A stretch of 64,000 nucleotides of DNA, taken from positions 310,001-374,000 of the forward strand of contig NZ_LMEZ01000009.1 of the NCBI RefSeq assembly GCF_001426545.1. Direction: 5' to 3'. Below are positions 17,031-25,589 of the stretch, in pieces (position 1 is the stretch's first letter; each line of letters starts with the position of its first letter). A model generated the notes under the pieces. It did not search any database. It was not told where the DNA came from and saw only the letters and a list, made by a program, of their open reading frames with translations. Made by a program: the position numbers and the translations under genes. Source of the stretch: Mycobacterium sp. Root135 (GTDB lineage: Bacteria > Actinomycetota > Actinomycetes > Mycobacteriales > Mycobacteriaceae).

Positions 17031-17465
17031 TCAGGGTGCCCGGAGGTAGGCGGGGACGTCGGTGCCGCAGCCGTAGACGTCGCCCACGACGGGCTGCCGG
17101 GTGGCCTTGACGATCGTCGACACCACCACCGTGTCGGCGGTCGACGGTGGCACGAGAACCTCGCGCCGACCGATCTCGGCGCCGTCGACAGACCTGGCGC
17201 GGACGATGCACACCACGGGGCGCGACGGGTCCTCACGGGTGACGCTGATGGTGATCTCGACGGTGTCCGAACCGAGCAGCTTGTAGCCGCCCAGTTCACC
17301 CTTGACCTCAGCGGTGCCCAGCCGCTGGTAGCCGACGAATGCCAACGCGACACCCGCCGCCACGATGACGACGAAGAGCACGGCAACCAGCCGGCGGCGA
17401 GAGCTGCGGGCCAGCCGTTGGCGCCCGTAGCGGGCGGCGGGGCGCTCGATCACGAGGTGCTTCAC
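17031..17465 (-). CDS. DUF4307 membrane protein (Rv1081c-like)
   Basis: A 144-residue protein with a basic N-terminus, one transmembrane helix (about residues 27-47, LVAVLFVVIVAAGVALAFVG) and an extracytoplasmic domain of about 95 residues. That domain carries KGELGGYKLLGSDTVEI and two cysteines (VVCIVRAR and VYGCGTDVP). This matches DUF4307, found next to mca in mycobacteria. Function unknown. GTG 17465 is the start that includes the basic N-terminus. It diverges from mca across about 120 bp. Confidence 0.82.
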   Translation of the reverse strand: MKHLVIERPAARYGRQRLARSSRRRLVAVLFVVIVAAGVALAFVGYQRLGTAEVKGELGGYKLLGSDTVEITISVTREDPSRPVVCIVRARSVDGAEIGRREVLVPPSTADTVVVSTIVKATRQPVVGDVYGCGTDVPAYLRAP

Positions 17466-17586
17466 CCCTCCGTAGGACGGTCAGCGTGGGTCTGAGTTCG
17501 GATGGTTGGACTAGGACTGGAACTATAGGGGCACCCAAACTGGTTGAACCGTGACGACCATGGCGAGAGATCAAGATAGGCACAGC

Positions 17587-18453
17587 GTGAGCGAACTGCG
17601 TTTGATGGCGGTCCACGCCCACCCCGACGACGAGTCGAGCAAGGGCGCCGCCACGATGGCCAAGTACGTGGACGAGGGCGTCCGCGTAAAGGTGGTGACG
17701 CTGACCGGCGGTGAGCGGGGCGACATCCTGAACCCCGCCATGGACCTGCCCGAGGTGCACGGCCGGATCCACGAAATCCGAATCGACGAGATGGCGCGCG
17801 CCGCGGAGATCCTCGGCGTCGAGCACGAGTGGCTCGGGTTCGTCGACTCCGGTCTTCCGGAGGGCGACCCGCTTCCGCCGCTGCCCGAGGGCTGCTTCGC
17901 GTTGGTTCCGCTGGAGGAGTCCACCGAGCGTCTGGTGCGGTCGATCCGCGAGTTCCGGCCGCACGTGCTGACCACGTACGACGAGAACGGCGGCTACCCG
18001 CACCCCGACCACATTCGCTGCCACCAGGTGTCGATGGCCGCCTACGAGGCCGCCGCCGACTACCGCCTGTTCCCCGACGCGGGTGAGCCGTGGGCGGTCA
18101 CGAAGGTGTACTACAACCACGGGTTCCTTCGGAAGCGCATGCAGGCGTTCCAGGACGAGTTCGCCAGGAACGGTCAGGTGGGTCCGTTCGAGAAGTGGCT
18201 CAAGGACTGGGACCCGGAGCTCGACGTCACGGACAGCCGGATCACCACCAGCGTCGAATGCGCGAAGTACTTCGGTCAGCGCGACCAGGCGCTCCTGGCG
18301 CACGCCACGCAGATCGACCCGAAGAGCTTCTTCTTCACCACTCCGATCGAGTGGCAGGAGCGCCTCTGGCCGACCGAGGAGTACGAGTTGGCGCGGTCCC
18401 GCATCCCCGTGACGCTGCCCGAGGACGACCTGTTCGCCGGGATCGAGCCGTGA
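17587..18453 (+). CDS. mca: Mycothiol S-conjugate amidase Mca
   Basis: A 288-residue zinc hydrolase that cleaves mycothiol conjugates of electrophiles and drugs to a mercapturic acid and the glucosaminyl-inositol, a cytosolic detoxification step. The zinc ligands are in VHAHPDDESSKG (His and Asp, residues 8-19) and YPHPDHIRCH (near 140). GGERGDILNP near 45 is also conserved. GTG 17587 gives exactly the 288-residue length I recall for Rv1082, whereas upstream starts add an unlikely extension. The next gene starts inside its stop (GTGA at 18450-18453), so translation is coupled. Confidence 0.94.
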   Translation: MSELRLMAVHAHPDDESSKGAATMAKYVDEGVRVKVVTLTGGERGDILNPAMDLPEVHGRIHEIRIDEMARAAEILGVEHEWLGFVDSGLPEGDPLPPLPEGCFALVPLEESTERLVRSIREFRPHVLTTYDENGGYPHPDHIRCHQVSMAAYEAAADYRLFPDAGEPWAVTKVYYNHGFLRKRMQAFQDEFARNGQVGPFEKWLKDWDPELDVTDSRITTSVECAKYFGQRDQALLAHATQIDPKSFFFTTPIEWQERLWPTEEYELARSRIPVTLPEDDLFAGIEP

Positions 18454-18734
18454 CCGACAGCCTTCTGCTCGTCGTCGGGCTGCTTGCCGACGACGCGCCG
18501 CGGGACACCGGTCCCGACTTCGGCAAGGCCAGTCCGTTCGGCTTGGTGGTCATCGTGATCCTGCTGATCGGTACGTTCCTCCTCGTTTGGTCGATGAACA
18601 AGCACCTCAAGAAGCTGCCGGAGTCATTCGACCCCGAACATCCCGAACCCGATCAAGCCGTCGACGACGGAACCGTCGTGGAGCCCGGTGATCCCGGCCT
18701 GGCCAAGGGTGGGCGTCCAGACGGTGGCGGTTAA
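18450..18734 (+). CDS. Small single-pass membrane protein (Rv1083-like)
   Basis: A 94-residue protein starting at GTG 18450, overlapping the mca stop by 4 nt. It has a hydrophobic N-terminal stretch, one clear transmembrane helix (about residues 31-48, LVVIVILLIGTFLLVWS), then a hydrophilic acidic and Pro-rich tail. It corresponds by position, size and coupling to Rv1083, a conserved mycobacterial protein of unknown function. The following gene begins 11 bp before its stop. Coupling to mca suggests a membrane-associated partner in thiol metabolism, but nothing in the sequence proves it. Confidence 0.78.
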   Translation: MTDSLLLVVGLLADDAPRDTGPDFGKASPFGLVVIVILLIGTFLLVWSMNKHLKKLPESFDPEHPEPDQAVDDGTVVEPGDPGLAKGGRPDGGG

Positions 18735-20709
18735 CGCCCTCGGAGAGGCCACCAGCCCCTACCTTCGCCAGCACGCCGACAACCCCGTGCACTGGCAACA
18801 GTGGACTGCGGGGGCACTCGCGGAGGCGGCTGCGCGCGACGTGCCGATCCTGCTGTCGATCGGTTACGCGGCCTGTCACTGGTGTCACGTGATGGCGCAC
18901 GAATCGTTCGCCGACAACGACGTGGCCGCGGTCATGAACGCCAACTTCGTCTGCATCAAGGTCGACCGCGAGGAGCGCCCCGACCTCGACGCGGTCTACA
19001 TGTCCGCGACGGTCGCGATGACGGGTCAGGGTGGGTGGCCCATGACGTGCTTCTTGACGCCGGACGGGCGGCCGTTCTTCTGCGGCACGTACTACCCGAA
19101 GGACGGCTTCCTGCAGCTGCTCGACGCCGTCGCCGACACGTGGCGGCACCGCCGCGCCGAGGTGGAGCAGGCCTCAGACGAGATCGCCGGTGAGCTCGCC
19201 TCGATGGCGTCCGGTCTGCCCGGCGGGGGTCCCGCGTTGGAGCCCGCGGTGTGCGATCACGCCGTCGCGGCCGTGCTGGCCGACGAGGACGTGGCGCGCG
19301 GCGGCTTTGGCGGCGCCCCGAAGTTTCCGCCGTCGGCGTTGCTGGAGGGACTGCTGCGCAGCTACGAGCGCACGGGTGACCCCCGCGTGCTCGCGACGGT
19401 GGAGCGGGCGCTCGACGCGATGGCGCGGGGCGGAATCTACGACCAGTTGGCAGGCGGCTTCGCCCGCTACAGCGTCGACCCGTCGTGGGTGGTGCCGCAC
19501 TTCGAGAAGATGCTCTACGACAACGCATTGCTGCTTCGGGTGTACGCCCATTGGGCGCGCCGCTCCGGAGAAACGATGGCGCGCAAGATCACCGACGAGA
19601 CGGCGGCCTTCATCGTGCGCGATCTCGGTGAGGGCGGAATGTTCACCTCCTCGCTCGACGCGGACGCCGACGGGGTGGAGGGGCTCACGTACGCGTGGAC
19701 GCCCGCGCAACTGCGCGAGGTGCTCGGCGACGACGACGGTGCTTGGGCGGCATACATTTTCGGGGTCACCGACGCCGGAACGTTCGAGCACGGCACCTCG
19801 GTGCTGCAGCTGCGGGACACCCCCGACTCACTGTCCCGTTTTGTGAGGGCGCGCACGATATTGCTCGCCGCGCGGCTCGGACGACCGCAACCCGCGCGTG
19901 ACGACAAGGTCGTGACGGCCTGGAACGGCTTCGCGATCACGGCGCTCGTCGACGCCTCCGTCGCGCTGGACCGTCCCGAATTCCTCGACGCTGCAACGCA
20001 ATGCGCCCGATCCATCCTCGAACTCCATGTCGTCGACGGCCGTCTTCGGCGCGCCAGTCTCGGCGGCCGTGTCGGTGACAGCGCGGCCATCCTCGAGGAC
20101 TACGCGGGGCTGGCCACCGGGCTGATGACGCTGCACCAGGTGACCGGTGACCCGGAGTGGCTGACTGCGGCGACCGGGTTGCTCGACGTCGCGCTCGACC
20201 ACTTCGCCGATCCCGACCGGGAGGGACGCTGGTTCGACACCGCCGACGACGCGGAGCGACTGATGGTCCGGCCGTCGGATCCGCTGGACGGCGCCACCCC
20301 AGCGGGGGCGTCGCTCATCACCGAGGCCCTGCAGCTCGCCGCGCATCTGACCGGGTCCGAGCGGTACGCGTCGGCGGCCCGCGCCTCACTCGCGGCGGCG
20401 ACCCCGATCCTGGTCAAACTGCCACGCTCGGGCGGTCATTGGCTCGCCGTGGCGGAGGCCGCCGTTCGTGGACCGCTGCAAATCGCGGTGGCGTGCGACC
20501 CGCTCGACTCCGAACTGTTGAACGCCGCGCGCCTGCTGGCACCCGGCGGGGCGATCGTCGTCGGGGGAGCGGTCGACTCGTCTGCGTTGCTGCGCGGCCG
20601 CGATCGGATCGGTGGCCGCGACGCCGCCTACGTCTGCCGCGGCCACGTATGCGACCTGCCGGTCACGACCGCCGAGCATCTCGCTGCCGCGCTCCGGACG
20701 CCCGTGTAG
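18724..20709 (+). CDS. Thioredoxin-domain DUF255 protein (YyaL/spermatogenesis-associated 20 family)
   Basis: A 661-residue cytosolic protein. The N-terminal 170 residues form a thioredoxin-like DUF255 domain with LSIGYAACHWCHVMAHESF, whose C-H-W-C pair is the putative redox site, and TGQGGWPMTCFL. The remainder is an alpha/alpha-barrel region with GAPKFPPSALLEGLL, YDQLAGGFARYSVDPSW and PHFEKMLYDNA, conserved in the YyaL/SSP411 family. Biochemical role is not established. GTG 18724 was chosen because family homology begins just after it; this overlaps the upstream gene by 11 bp. Position matches Rv1084. Confidence 0.86.
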   Translation: MAVNALGEATSPYLRQHADNPVHWQQWTAGALAEAAARDVPILLSIGYAACHWCHVMAHESFADNDVAAVMNANFVCIKVDREERPDLDAVYMSATVAMTGQGGWPMTCFLTPDGRPFFCGTYYPKDGFLQLLDAVADTWRHRRAEVEQASDEIAGELASMASGLPGGGPALEPAVCDHAVAAVLADEDVARGGFGGAPKFPPSALLEGLLRSYERTGDPRVLATVERALDAMARGGIYDQLAGGFARYSVDPSWVVPHFEKMLYDNALLLRVYAHWARRSGETMARKITDETAAFIVRDLGEGGMFTSSLDADADGVEGLTYAWTPAQLREVLGDDDGAWAAYIFGVTDAGTFEHGTSVLQLRDTPDSLSRFVRARTILLAARLGRPQPARDDKVVTAWNGFAITALVDASVALDRPEFLDAATQCARSILELHVVDGRLRRASLGGRVGDSAAILEDYAGLATGLMTLHQVTGDPEWLTAATGLLDVALDHFADPDREGRWFDTADDAERLMVRPSDPLDGATPAGASLITEALQLAAHLTGSERYASAARASLAAATPILVKLPRSGGHWLAVAEAAVRGPLQIAVACDPLDSELLNAARLLAPGGAIVVGGAVDSSALLRGRDRIGGRDAAYVCRGHVCDLPVTTAEHLAAALRTPV

Positions 20710-20712
20710 CGT
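20707..20712 (+). promoter_or_regulatory. -10 element for the delta-isomerase-like gene
   Basis: TAGCGT, which includes the stop codon of the preceding gene, is followed by 7 nt and ATG 20720, a leaderless-type layout. Confidence 0.5.
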
Positions 20713-20719
20713 GCGGCAC

Positions 20720-21094
20720 ATGCCGAGTGCCGACCTGATCAAGCAGACCGTCAATCGCTACCTGGAACTGGTGTCCGAGGGCAACCCCGAGGCGGTCGCC
20801 CAGCTGTACACCGACGACGCCACCGTGGAGGACCCGGTCGGCGGCGAGGTGCACATCGGACGTCAGGCAATCCTGGGCTTCTACTCAGGTGTCATCGGCG
20901 CGAAGGCCGAGACCGAGATCATCACGCTGCGGGCGCTCGGGCACGAGGCGGCCTACCTGTGGGCGCTGACCATGGATCTCGGCGAGGGCGCGAAGATGCG
21001 CATCGAGATCCTCAGCGTCATGTCGTTTGACTCCGACGGCAACATCACCGCGATGAAGGCCTACTGGGGCCCGGAGAACATCAGCCAGCTCTAA
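20720..21094 (+). CDS. Steroid delta-isomerase-like protein (NTF2/SnoaL fold)
   Basis: A 124-residue NTF2-fold protein closely resembling bacterial 3-oxo-delta5-steroid isomerases. VNRYLELVSEG keeps the tyrosine equivalent to KSI Tyr14, and TDDATVEDPVGG keeps the general-base aspartate equivalent to Asp38. The C-terminal MKAYWGPENI matches the KSI tail. By eye the oxyanion-hole Asp99 position is Ser (segment EILSVMSF), so full isomerase activity is uncertain. Start ATG 20720 follows a TAGCGT hexamer by 7 nt. It converges on a DUF559 gene with a palindrome between them. Confidence 0.8.
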   Translation: MPSADLIKQTVNRYLELVSEGNPEAVAQLYTDDATVEDPVGGEVHIGRQAILGFYSGVIGAKAETEIITLRALGHEAAYLWALTMDLGEGAKMRIEILSVMSFDSDGNITAMKAYWGPENISQL

Positions 21095-21104
21095 CCCCCC
21101 CTTC

Positions 21105-21155
21105 CGATTTCGGCGCGCTAATCCGCGGTGGCCGCGGAGGAACGCGCCAAAATCG
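21105..21155. repeat. Palindromic element, family B, copy at the 3' end of a DUF559 gene
   Basis: CGATTT and GGCGCG arms (21105-21110, 21112-21117) pair with 21150-21155 and 21143-21148 around one mismatch. Inside is a second hairpin of two CCGCGG blocks with a TGG loop (21123-21137). The right half encodes the last codons of the minus-strand DUF559 gene. It matches the element at 22043-22091 with about four mismatches over 51 nt, in the same orientation. Confidence 0.85.
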
Positions 21156-21999
21156 CCCGGCGGATCTCGGCGATGACTCGATCGGGATATTCGGTCAGGT
21201 CCAGCCAAGTGAAGCGGAGCACCTGCCACCCGGCAAGGATGATGGCGTTCTGTCGCTTGCGGTCGTGGTGAAAGTCGTCCGAATCCGTATGGAAGGCCAA
21301 ACCGTCCACCTCAATGGCGACCAAGCACCCCGGAAAGCCGACGTCGACGAGGTATCCCGCGACCGGATGATTGGCGATCCAGCCCTCGATGCCTGCTCCC
21401 TCGAGCAAGCGAATCAACAGGCGTTCCGCAGCGGATCGGGCTCCGCTCTCCGCCGCCTGCAGCAGTCGCCGGGAAGCGGGCGCGCCATACCGCCCCTTGT
21501 TCCGAAGGTGAGCCGCCCACAGCGGACTCAGCTCGACGTGACGTTGCAGCGCGGAGTCCATCAGCTTGGGTCCGCCGCCCCGTCTGGTGGCGGCCTCGAC
21601 CACCGTGAGTTCGAGGGCAGTGACCTGGAGTCCGCGCCGCTCGACGACGTCCTTGGCCGGAAGTTCGCGGCGCCGCACGCGCGACCCTTCGTGGCGTCGG
21701 CCGTGGCTGTTGCGGGGCACCGTCACCTCTACGACGGCGGGCGCGTACTTCGTCACGTCGTGCCACCAGGCGGCCGCCAGTCCACTCGCGACTGCGTGCG
21801 GGCCGTGGCCCCACACCGCGGCCCTGATCCGCGCCGAATCGGTGAACGGTCGGTCGTCGACGAAGTAGACCCCTTGCGAGCATCGGCGCCAATGTCCGGA
21901 GCGCGCACGGCGTTCCACGGCGTCGTTGCTCATCCCCAGAATGCGGGCGTGCGACGTCGTGATGACGCCGTCGTGAGAGCGGAGGAAGTCGTCCAGCAT
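21118..21999 (-). CDS. DUF559 endonuclease-like protein with N-terminal wHTH/AbiEi-like region
   Basis: A 293-residue protein. The N-terminus (GVITTSHARILGMSNDAVER, residues 11-30) reads as a winged-helix DNA-binding region of the AbiEi type. The middle block AVASGLAAAWWHDV parallels AVVAGLSASALHG in the other DUF559 protein of this window. The C-terminus carries the nuclease-fold signature D219-x10-E230-x-D232-G plus a downstream His-rich segment (DDFHHDRKRQ). ATG 21999 is the start that retains the HTH; the open frame continues upstream without homology. The gene lies between two family B palindromes, 43 bp upstream of the start and across the stop. Confidence 0.82.
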   Translation of the reverse strand: MLDDFLRSHDGVITTSHARILGMSNDAVERRARSGHWRRCSQGVYFVDDRPFTDSARIRAAVWGHGPHAVASGLAAAWWHDVTKYAPAVVEVTVPRNSHGRRHEGSRVRRRELPAKDVVERRGLQVTALELTVVEAATRRGGGPKLMDSALQRHVELSPLWAAHLRNKGRYGAPASRRLLQAAESGARSAAERLLIRLLEGAGIEGWIANHPVAGYLVDVGFPGCLVAIEVDGLAFHTDSDDFHHDRKRQNAIILAGWQVLRFTWLDLTEYPDRVIAEIRRAILARSSAATAD

Positions 22000-22042
22000 T
22001 CTTAGTAGACGGTGCGACCCCCGCGAACGGTTCCACTCCCAG

Positions 22043-22091
22043 GATTTCGGCGCGCAAATCCGCGGTGGCCGCGGGGGAGCGCGCCGAAATC
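22043..22091. repeat. Palindromic element, family B, upstream of a DUF559 gene
   Basis: A 13-bp perfect stem (22043-22055 with 22079-22091) encloses an inner CCGCGG/CCGCGG hairpin (22060-22074, loop TGG). It is about 92% identical to the element at 21105-21155 and lies between the hemolysin III stop and the DUF559 start. Confidence 0.87.
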
Positions 22092-22100
22092 GCCGAGGGG

Positions 22101-22835
22101 CTAGTTGCTGAAGACCGCGAACCACATCGCGATGTAGTGGCAGATCGCCGCCACCGCGGTGCACGCGTGGAAGAACTCGTGGTGACCAAACGTCGTCGGC
22201 CATGGGTTGGGCCACTTGAGGGCGTAGAGCACCCCGCCGACGCTGTACAGCGCTCCACCGACGACCAGCAGCACCAGCGCCGCCACGCCCGCGCCGTGCA
22301 TGATCGGCACGATGAAGAATGCGGCCACCCACCCGAGCAGCAGGTACAGCGGCACGCCCACCCACGCCGGCGCCGACGGCCAGCACATCTTCAGCAGCAC
22401 GCCCGCCAGGGCACCGGCCCAGACGATCCAGAACAGCATCATGCCCTGGCTGGACGGCAACGCCAGCAGGGCGAACGGCGTGTAGCTGCCCGCGATGAAC
22501 AGGAAGATCATCGAGTGGTCAAGGCGCTTCATCCACTTGCGCTTGACCGGCGACACCCACGTCACCCGGTGATACGTCGCGCTGACGGCGAACATCGCCA
22601 CGATCGTCAACGTGTAGAGCAGGGTGGCGAGCCCAGCGCGGGAACCCTGCAGCGCCCAGGACACCGACACCAGTGCGGTGCCCGCGACGGCGGCGACGAT
22701 CGCCGAATAGAGGTGAATCCAGCCGCGAGCGCGTGGCCTGCCGAAGAACTGCGCAACGGCTTCGGGCAGATCCTCTGCCTCGTGGTGCTCGACGGACGGC
22801 GGATCTGAGTCGGTCGTATCGATCGAAGTGGCCAT
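22101..22835 (-). CDS. Hemolysin III family membrane protein (YqfA/PAQR-type)
   Basis: A 244-residue protein with a hydrophilic 35-residue N-terminus and seven hydrophobic segments. It has the signature residues of the PAQR/hemolysin III superfamily: SATYHR near 83, LDHSMIFLFIAGSYTP near 101 and a C-terminal FGHHEFFH near 215. These His, Asp and Ser residues form the putative metal site of a membrane hydrolase. Haemolytic activity is a historical name only. ATG 22835 fits the length of Rv1085c. It diverges from the isoprenyl diphosphate synthase gene 56 bp away. Confidence 0.88.
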   Translation of the reverse strand: MATSIDTTDSDPPSVEHHEAEDLPEAVAQFFGRPRARGWIHLYSAIVAAVAGTALVSVSWALQGSRAGLATLLYTLTIVAMFAVSATYHRVTWVSPVKRKWMKRLDHSMIFLFIAGSYTPFALLALPSSQGMMLFWIVWAGALAGVLLKMCWPSAPAWVGVPLYLLLGWVAAFFIVPIMHGAGVAALVLLVVGGALYSVGGVLYALKWPNPWPTTFGHHEFFHACTAVAAICHYIAMWFAVFSN

Positions 22836-22877
22836 GTCGCCTCCGCTATCTGGCATGGGTGGACCCGATCGTCACAG

Positions 22878-22883
22878 TAGTCT
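22878..22883 (+). promoter_or_regulatory. -10 element for the isoprenyl diphosphate synthase gene
   Basis: TAGTCT is followed by 8 nt and GTG 22892, so the leader would be absent or only one or two nucleotides. Confidence 0.45.
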
Positions 22884-22891
22884 TGATCCTC

Positions 22892-23689
22892 GTGGAACTC
22901 ATTCCCCCGCGACTCAAGGAACCGGCCTACCGGGTCTACGAAGCGCGGCTGCGACACCAGTTGGCGAGATCGAAATCCCAACTGCCAAGGCACATCGCGG
23001 TGCTGTGCGACGGAAACCGCCGCTGGGCGCGTGACGAGGGTCACGCCGACGTCAGCTACGGCTACCTGATGGGCGCTGCGAAAATAGCCGAGATGCTCCG
23101 CTGGTGCCAGGAGACCGGCGTCGAGATGGCGACCGTGTACCTGCTGTCCACCGAGAACCTGCAGCGCGACCCCGCCGAGCTGGCGTCGCTGATCGGCATC
23201 ATCACCGACGTCGTCGAGGAGATCTGCGCGCCCGCCAACCGCTGGAGCGTCCGCACCGTCGGCGACCTCGAGTTGCTCGGGCAGGAGTCGGCGCGACGGC
23301 TTCGCGACGCCGTGGACGGCACCGTCGCCACGGCACCCGCGGGCGCCTTCCACGTCAACGTCGCCGTCGGTTACGGCGGACGCCAGGAGATCGCCGACGC
23401 GGTGCGCGCCGTGCTGAGCAAGGAACTCGCCAACGGAGCGACGGCCGAGCAGCTCGTCGAGTCGGTCACCGTCGAGGCGATCTCCGAGAACGTCTACACC
23501 TCCGGCCAGCCCGACCCGGACCTGGTGATCAGGACCTCCGGCGAGCAACGGCTGTCGGGCTTCCTGCTGTGGCAGAGCGCGTATTCGGAGATGTGGTTCA
23601 CCGAGGCGCACTGGCCGGCCTTCCGGCGCGTCGACTTCCTGCGCGCGCTGCGCGACTACACGCTGCGAGACCGCCGCTACGGGCACTAG
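22892..23689 (+). CDS. uppS: Short-chain Z-isoprenyl diphosphate synthase (Rv1086-like, UPP synthase family)
   Basis: A 265-residue cis-prenyltransferase that adds isopentenyl diphosphate with Z stereochemistry. The Rv1086 orthologue makes Z-farnesyl diphosphate from geranyl diphosphate, the first step to decaprenyl phosphate for cell-wall synthesis. Motifs are HIAVLCDGNRRWAR near 32 (catalytic Asp), LSTENLQRDPAEL near 84, DLVIRTSGEQRLSGFLLWQS near 205 and YSEMWFTEAHWPAF. GTG 22892 (VELIPPRLKEP) aligns with the Rv1086 N-terminus; frames open further upstream are not homologous. C15 product specificity is inferred from orthology, not shown here. Confidence 0.9.
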   Translation: MELIPPRLKEPAYRVYEARLRHQLARSKSQLPRHIAVLCDGNRRWARDEGHADVSYGYLMGAAKIAEMLRWCQETGVEMATVYLLSTENLQRDPAELASLIGIITDVVEEICAPANRWSVRTVGDLELLGQESARRLRDAVDGTVATAPAGAFHVNVAVGYGGRQEIADAVRAVLSKELANGATAEQLVESVTVEAISENVYTSGQPDPDLVIRTSGEQRLSGFLLWQSAYSEMWFTEAHWPAFRRVDFLRALRDYTLRDRRYGH

Positions 23690-23709
23690 TCCCGTGACAG
23701 ACTGAACCC

Positions 23710-25077
23710 GTGGCTGCGATGTCCGCAGTGGTGTTCGGCCTGAGCTGGTGGCTCGGGCTGTACCTGCTGGCCCGCGATCCGCGCAAACCCGTTCTGGTGC
23801 TCGCCGCCGTCGGGCTGACCAGCTTCGCTGTGGTGGTGGCGCTGGACGCCGTGCGTCATCTCGGCTCGTCGCTTGCGGGGACGCTCAGCCACCTCGAGGT
23901 GTACCTCGTCGTCGTGCCGGGTGTGGCGTGGTTCGCGGTGCTTCTCGAGCTGACGCGTCCCGGCGACACGTGGCGTGGTCGCATCGGGGAGGCCTCGGCG
24001 GTAGCGCTCGTCGCCGCACTGGCCCTGCTTGGCGCGTCGATGGCGGGTTCGGTCGACGGTCCGCTTCGCCCGGGTCACTGGGTGATGTTCGCCGTCGTCT
24101 CGTTGGCGACGCTCGGGGCGATGGCCAGGATGCTCGCCGCGGGACGACGGCCCCGCTCGGTGACGGGCTCGGTCGTCCTCGCCACGTTGTTCTTCGCGTT
24201 GGGCAACGCGATCCTGGTGATTCCGCTCGGCTTGGTGCCGAGCTGGTTGGCGTTGGCGTCCACGGGTTTCGACGTGCTGCTTCTCGGTGTCGCGGTGGCG
24301 CTGTGGGATTCGTTCGACGAGGGTCAGGCGCTGCGGGCGGACATGTTGCGGTCGTTCACGGGAAGCGTCGTCGTCGCCGTGCTCTTCGGCGGGCAGGTGC
24401 TCGTCGGGATGGCTGTCACCGACGAACATGCGGCGCTCTCGGTGCTGTTGTTCACCAGCCTTGCGGTGGCGATCGGCATCAACGTGATGGCCGATCCGTT
24501 GGCGGGCGTGCTGGACCGCCTCGCGTTCTCCAGGTCGCCGACCCTGCGGGCCGACCGGGCCGCGCTGCGTCGCACCGAGGCCGCGCTGCCGCTGCGGTCG
24601 GACAATCCGCTGGACGGCGTCGACGACGAGACGTTCGTCCGGTTGACCCGCCGGGCGCTCGGCCACTACGGCGACTTGTCGAAACTCGTCGCCAGCCCGC
24701 TGACCGCGTTGCCGGTCCTCGACGAGCGGCTTGCTCGCCGCGGCGCGCCCGATCAGCCGCTGGAGCGAGCCAACGAATTACGGGCCCTGCTCGCCGACCG
24801 GATCGCGGCGTTGAGACCGCGTGACGGCGGGGAGTTCGGCACGACCGAGCAATGGCGGCACTACAACTCGCTGTACTTCCCGTACGTCGTCGGGGTGCGG
24901 GCGTACGCGCAGAACGCGACGGCCGCGGGGCTGGACCCCGTCGCCAAGCGGGCGTGGCAGTGGTTCGTGACGGAGGTACCGCAGCGGTCGCTGCACAACT
25001 GGCAGAACGCGGCGGCCCGCGTCATCGCCGCTGATCTGCGCGGCAGTCGGGTGACGGCGGTCGACCACACGTCCTGA
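23710..25077 (+). CDS. Polytopic membrane protein of unknown function
   Basis: A 455-residue protein. Residues 1-275 contain about eight hydrophobic segments. Residues 275-455 are a soluble, Arg/Leu-rich cytoplasmic domain including ETFVRLTRRALGHYGDLSKL and TEQWRHYNSLYFPYVVGVRAY. I recognise no enzymatic motif; the N-terminal half loosely resembles the sensory membrane regions of two-component or anti-sigma proteins. Start GTG 23710 has CAGACT 6 nt upstream, a possible leaderless layout. It follows the prenyltransferase by 20 bp. In M. tuberculosis this position holds PE_PGRS and celA genes instead. Confidence 0.6.
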   Translation: MAAMSAVVFGLSWWLGLYLLARDPRKPVLVLAAVGLTSFAVVVALDAVRHLGSSLAGTLSHLEVYLVVVPGVAWFAVLLELTRPGDTWRGRIGEASAVALVAALALLGASMAGSVDGPLRPGHWVMFAVVSLATLGAMARMLAAGRRPRSVTGSVVLATLFFALGNAILVIPLGLVPSWLALASTGFDVLLLGVAVALWDSFDEGQALRADMLRSFTGSVVVAVLFGGQVLVGMAVTDEHAALSVLLFTSLAVAIGINVMADPLAGVLDRLAFSRSPTLRADRAALRRTEAALPLRSDNPLDGVDDETFVRLTRRALGHYGDLSKLVASPLTALPVLDERLARRGAPDQPLERANELRALLADRIAALRPRDGGEFGTTEQWRHYNSLYFPYVVGVRAYAQNATAAGLDPVAKRAWQWFVTEVPQRSLHNWQNAAARVIAADLRGSRVTAVDHTS

Positions 25078-25178
25078 CCTGCGGTTGGCAGTGTTTGGCA
25101 GCGTTCGGCGTCGATCTGGCAGTGGCTCCCGAGCATCGTTGGAGGCGTCCAGAAACCTCAACGTCGAGGAGCCCCCCA

Positions 25179-25589
25179 ATGACCGCCACCATCTCGCATA
25201 GACCCCTGTCCGACAGTTCTGACAGCCTCCTGCGCTTTGCCATGCGGGCCGACGCCACCCTGTGCGCGGCCCTTGGCCTGCTGCTCGCGATGGCGGCCGA
25301 TCCGCTGTCGCGACTCTCCGGGCTCTCCGCCACCTCTGAATGGTTGGCCGGAGCCGCGCTCGTCGTCTACGGCGTGACGCTCTACGTGATGGCCGCCGCG
25401 CCCTTCGTGCGGCGCATCGGCATCGGCATCGTCGTGGCCAACGTGGTCTTCGCGGTAGCCGTCGTCGCGATCGTGGCGGCCGGAGTCTTGCCGCTCACCG
25501 GGATGGGCGTGGCCATGACGCTGGCCACCGTCGCCGCCACCCTCGGGCTGGCGTACCTGCAGTACCTCGGAGTCCGCCGGCTGGCGTGA
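25179..25589 (+). CDS. Small four-helix membrane protein, paralogue 1
   Basis: A 136-residue protein with four hydrophobic segments (about 22-42, 54-74, 82-104, 110-130). GAGGAG (25166-25171) precedes ATG 25179. It aligns along its whole length with the next gene: LLRFAMRADATLCAALG against FLRFAMRLDAVLTGVIG, and YLQYLGVRRLA against DLQYLGLRRLRA at the end. Both have identical length. No function is known; such proteins are often annotated as integral membrane hypothetical proteins in actinobacteria. Confidence 0.72.
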   Translation: MTATISHRPLSDSSDSLLRFAMRADATLCAALGLLLAMAADPLSRLSGLSATSEWLAGAALVVYGVTLYVMAAAPFVRRIGIGIVVANVVFAVAVVAIVAAGVLPLTGMGVAMTLATVAATLGLAYLQYLGVRRLA

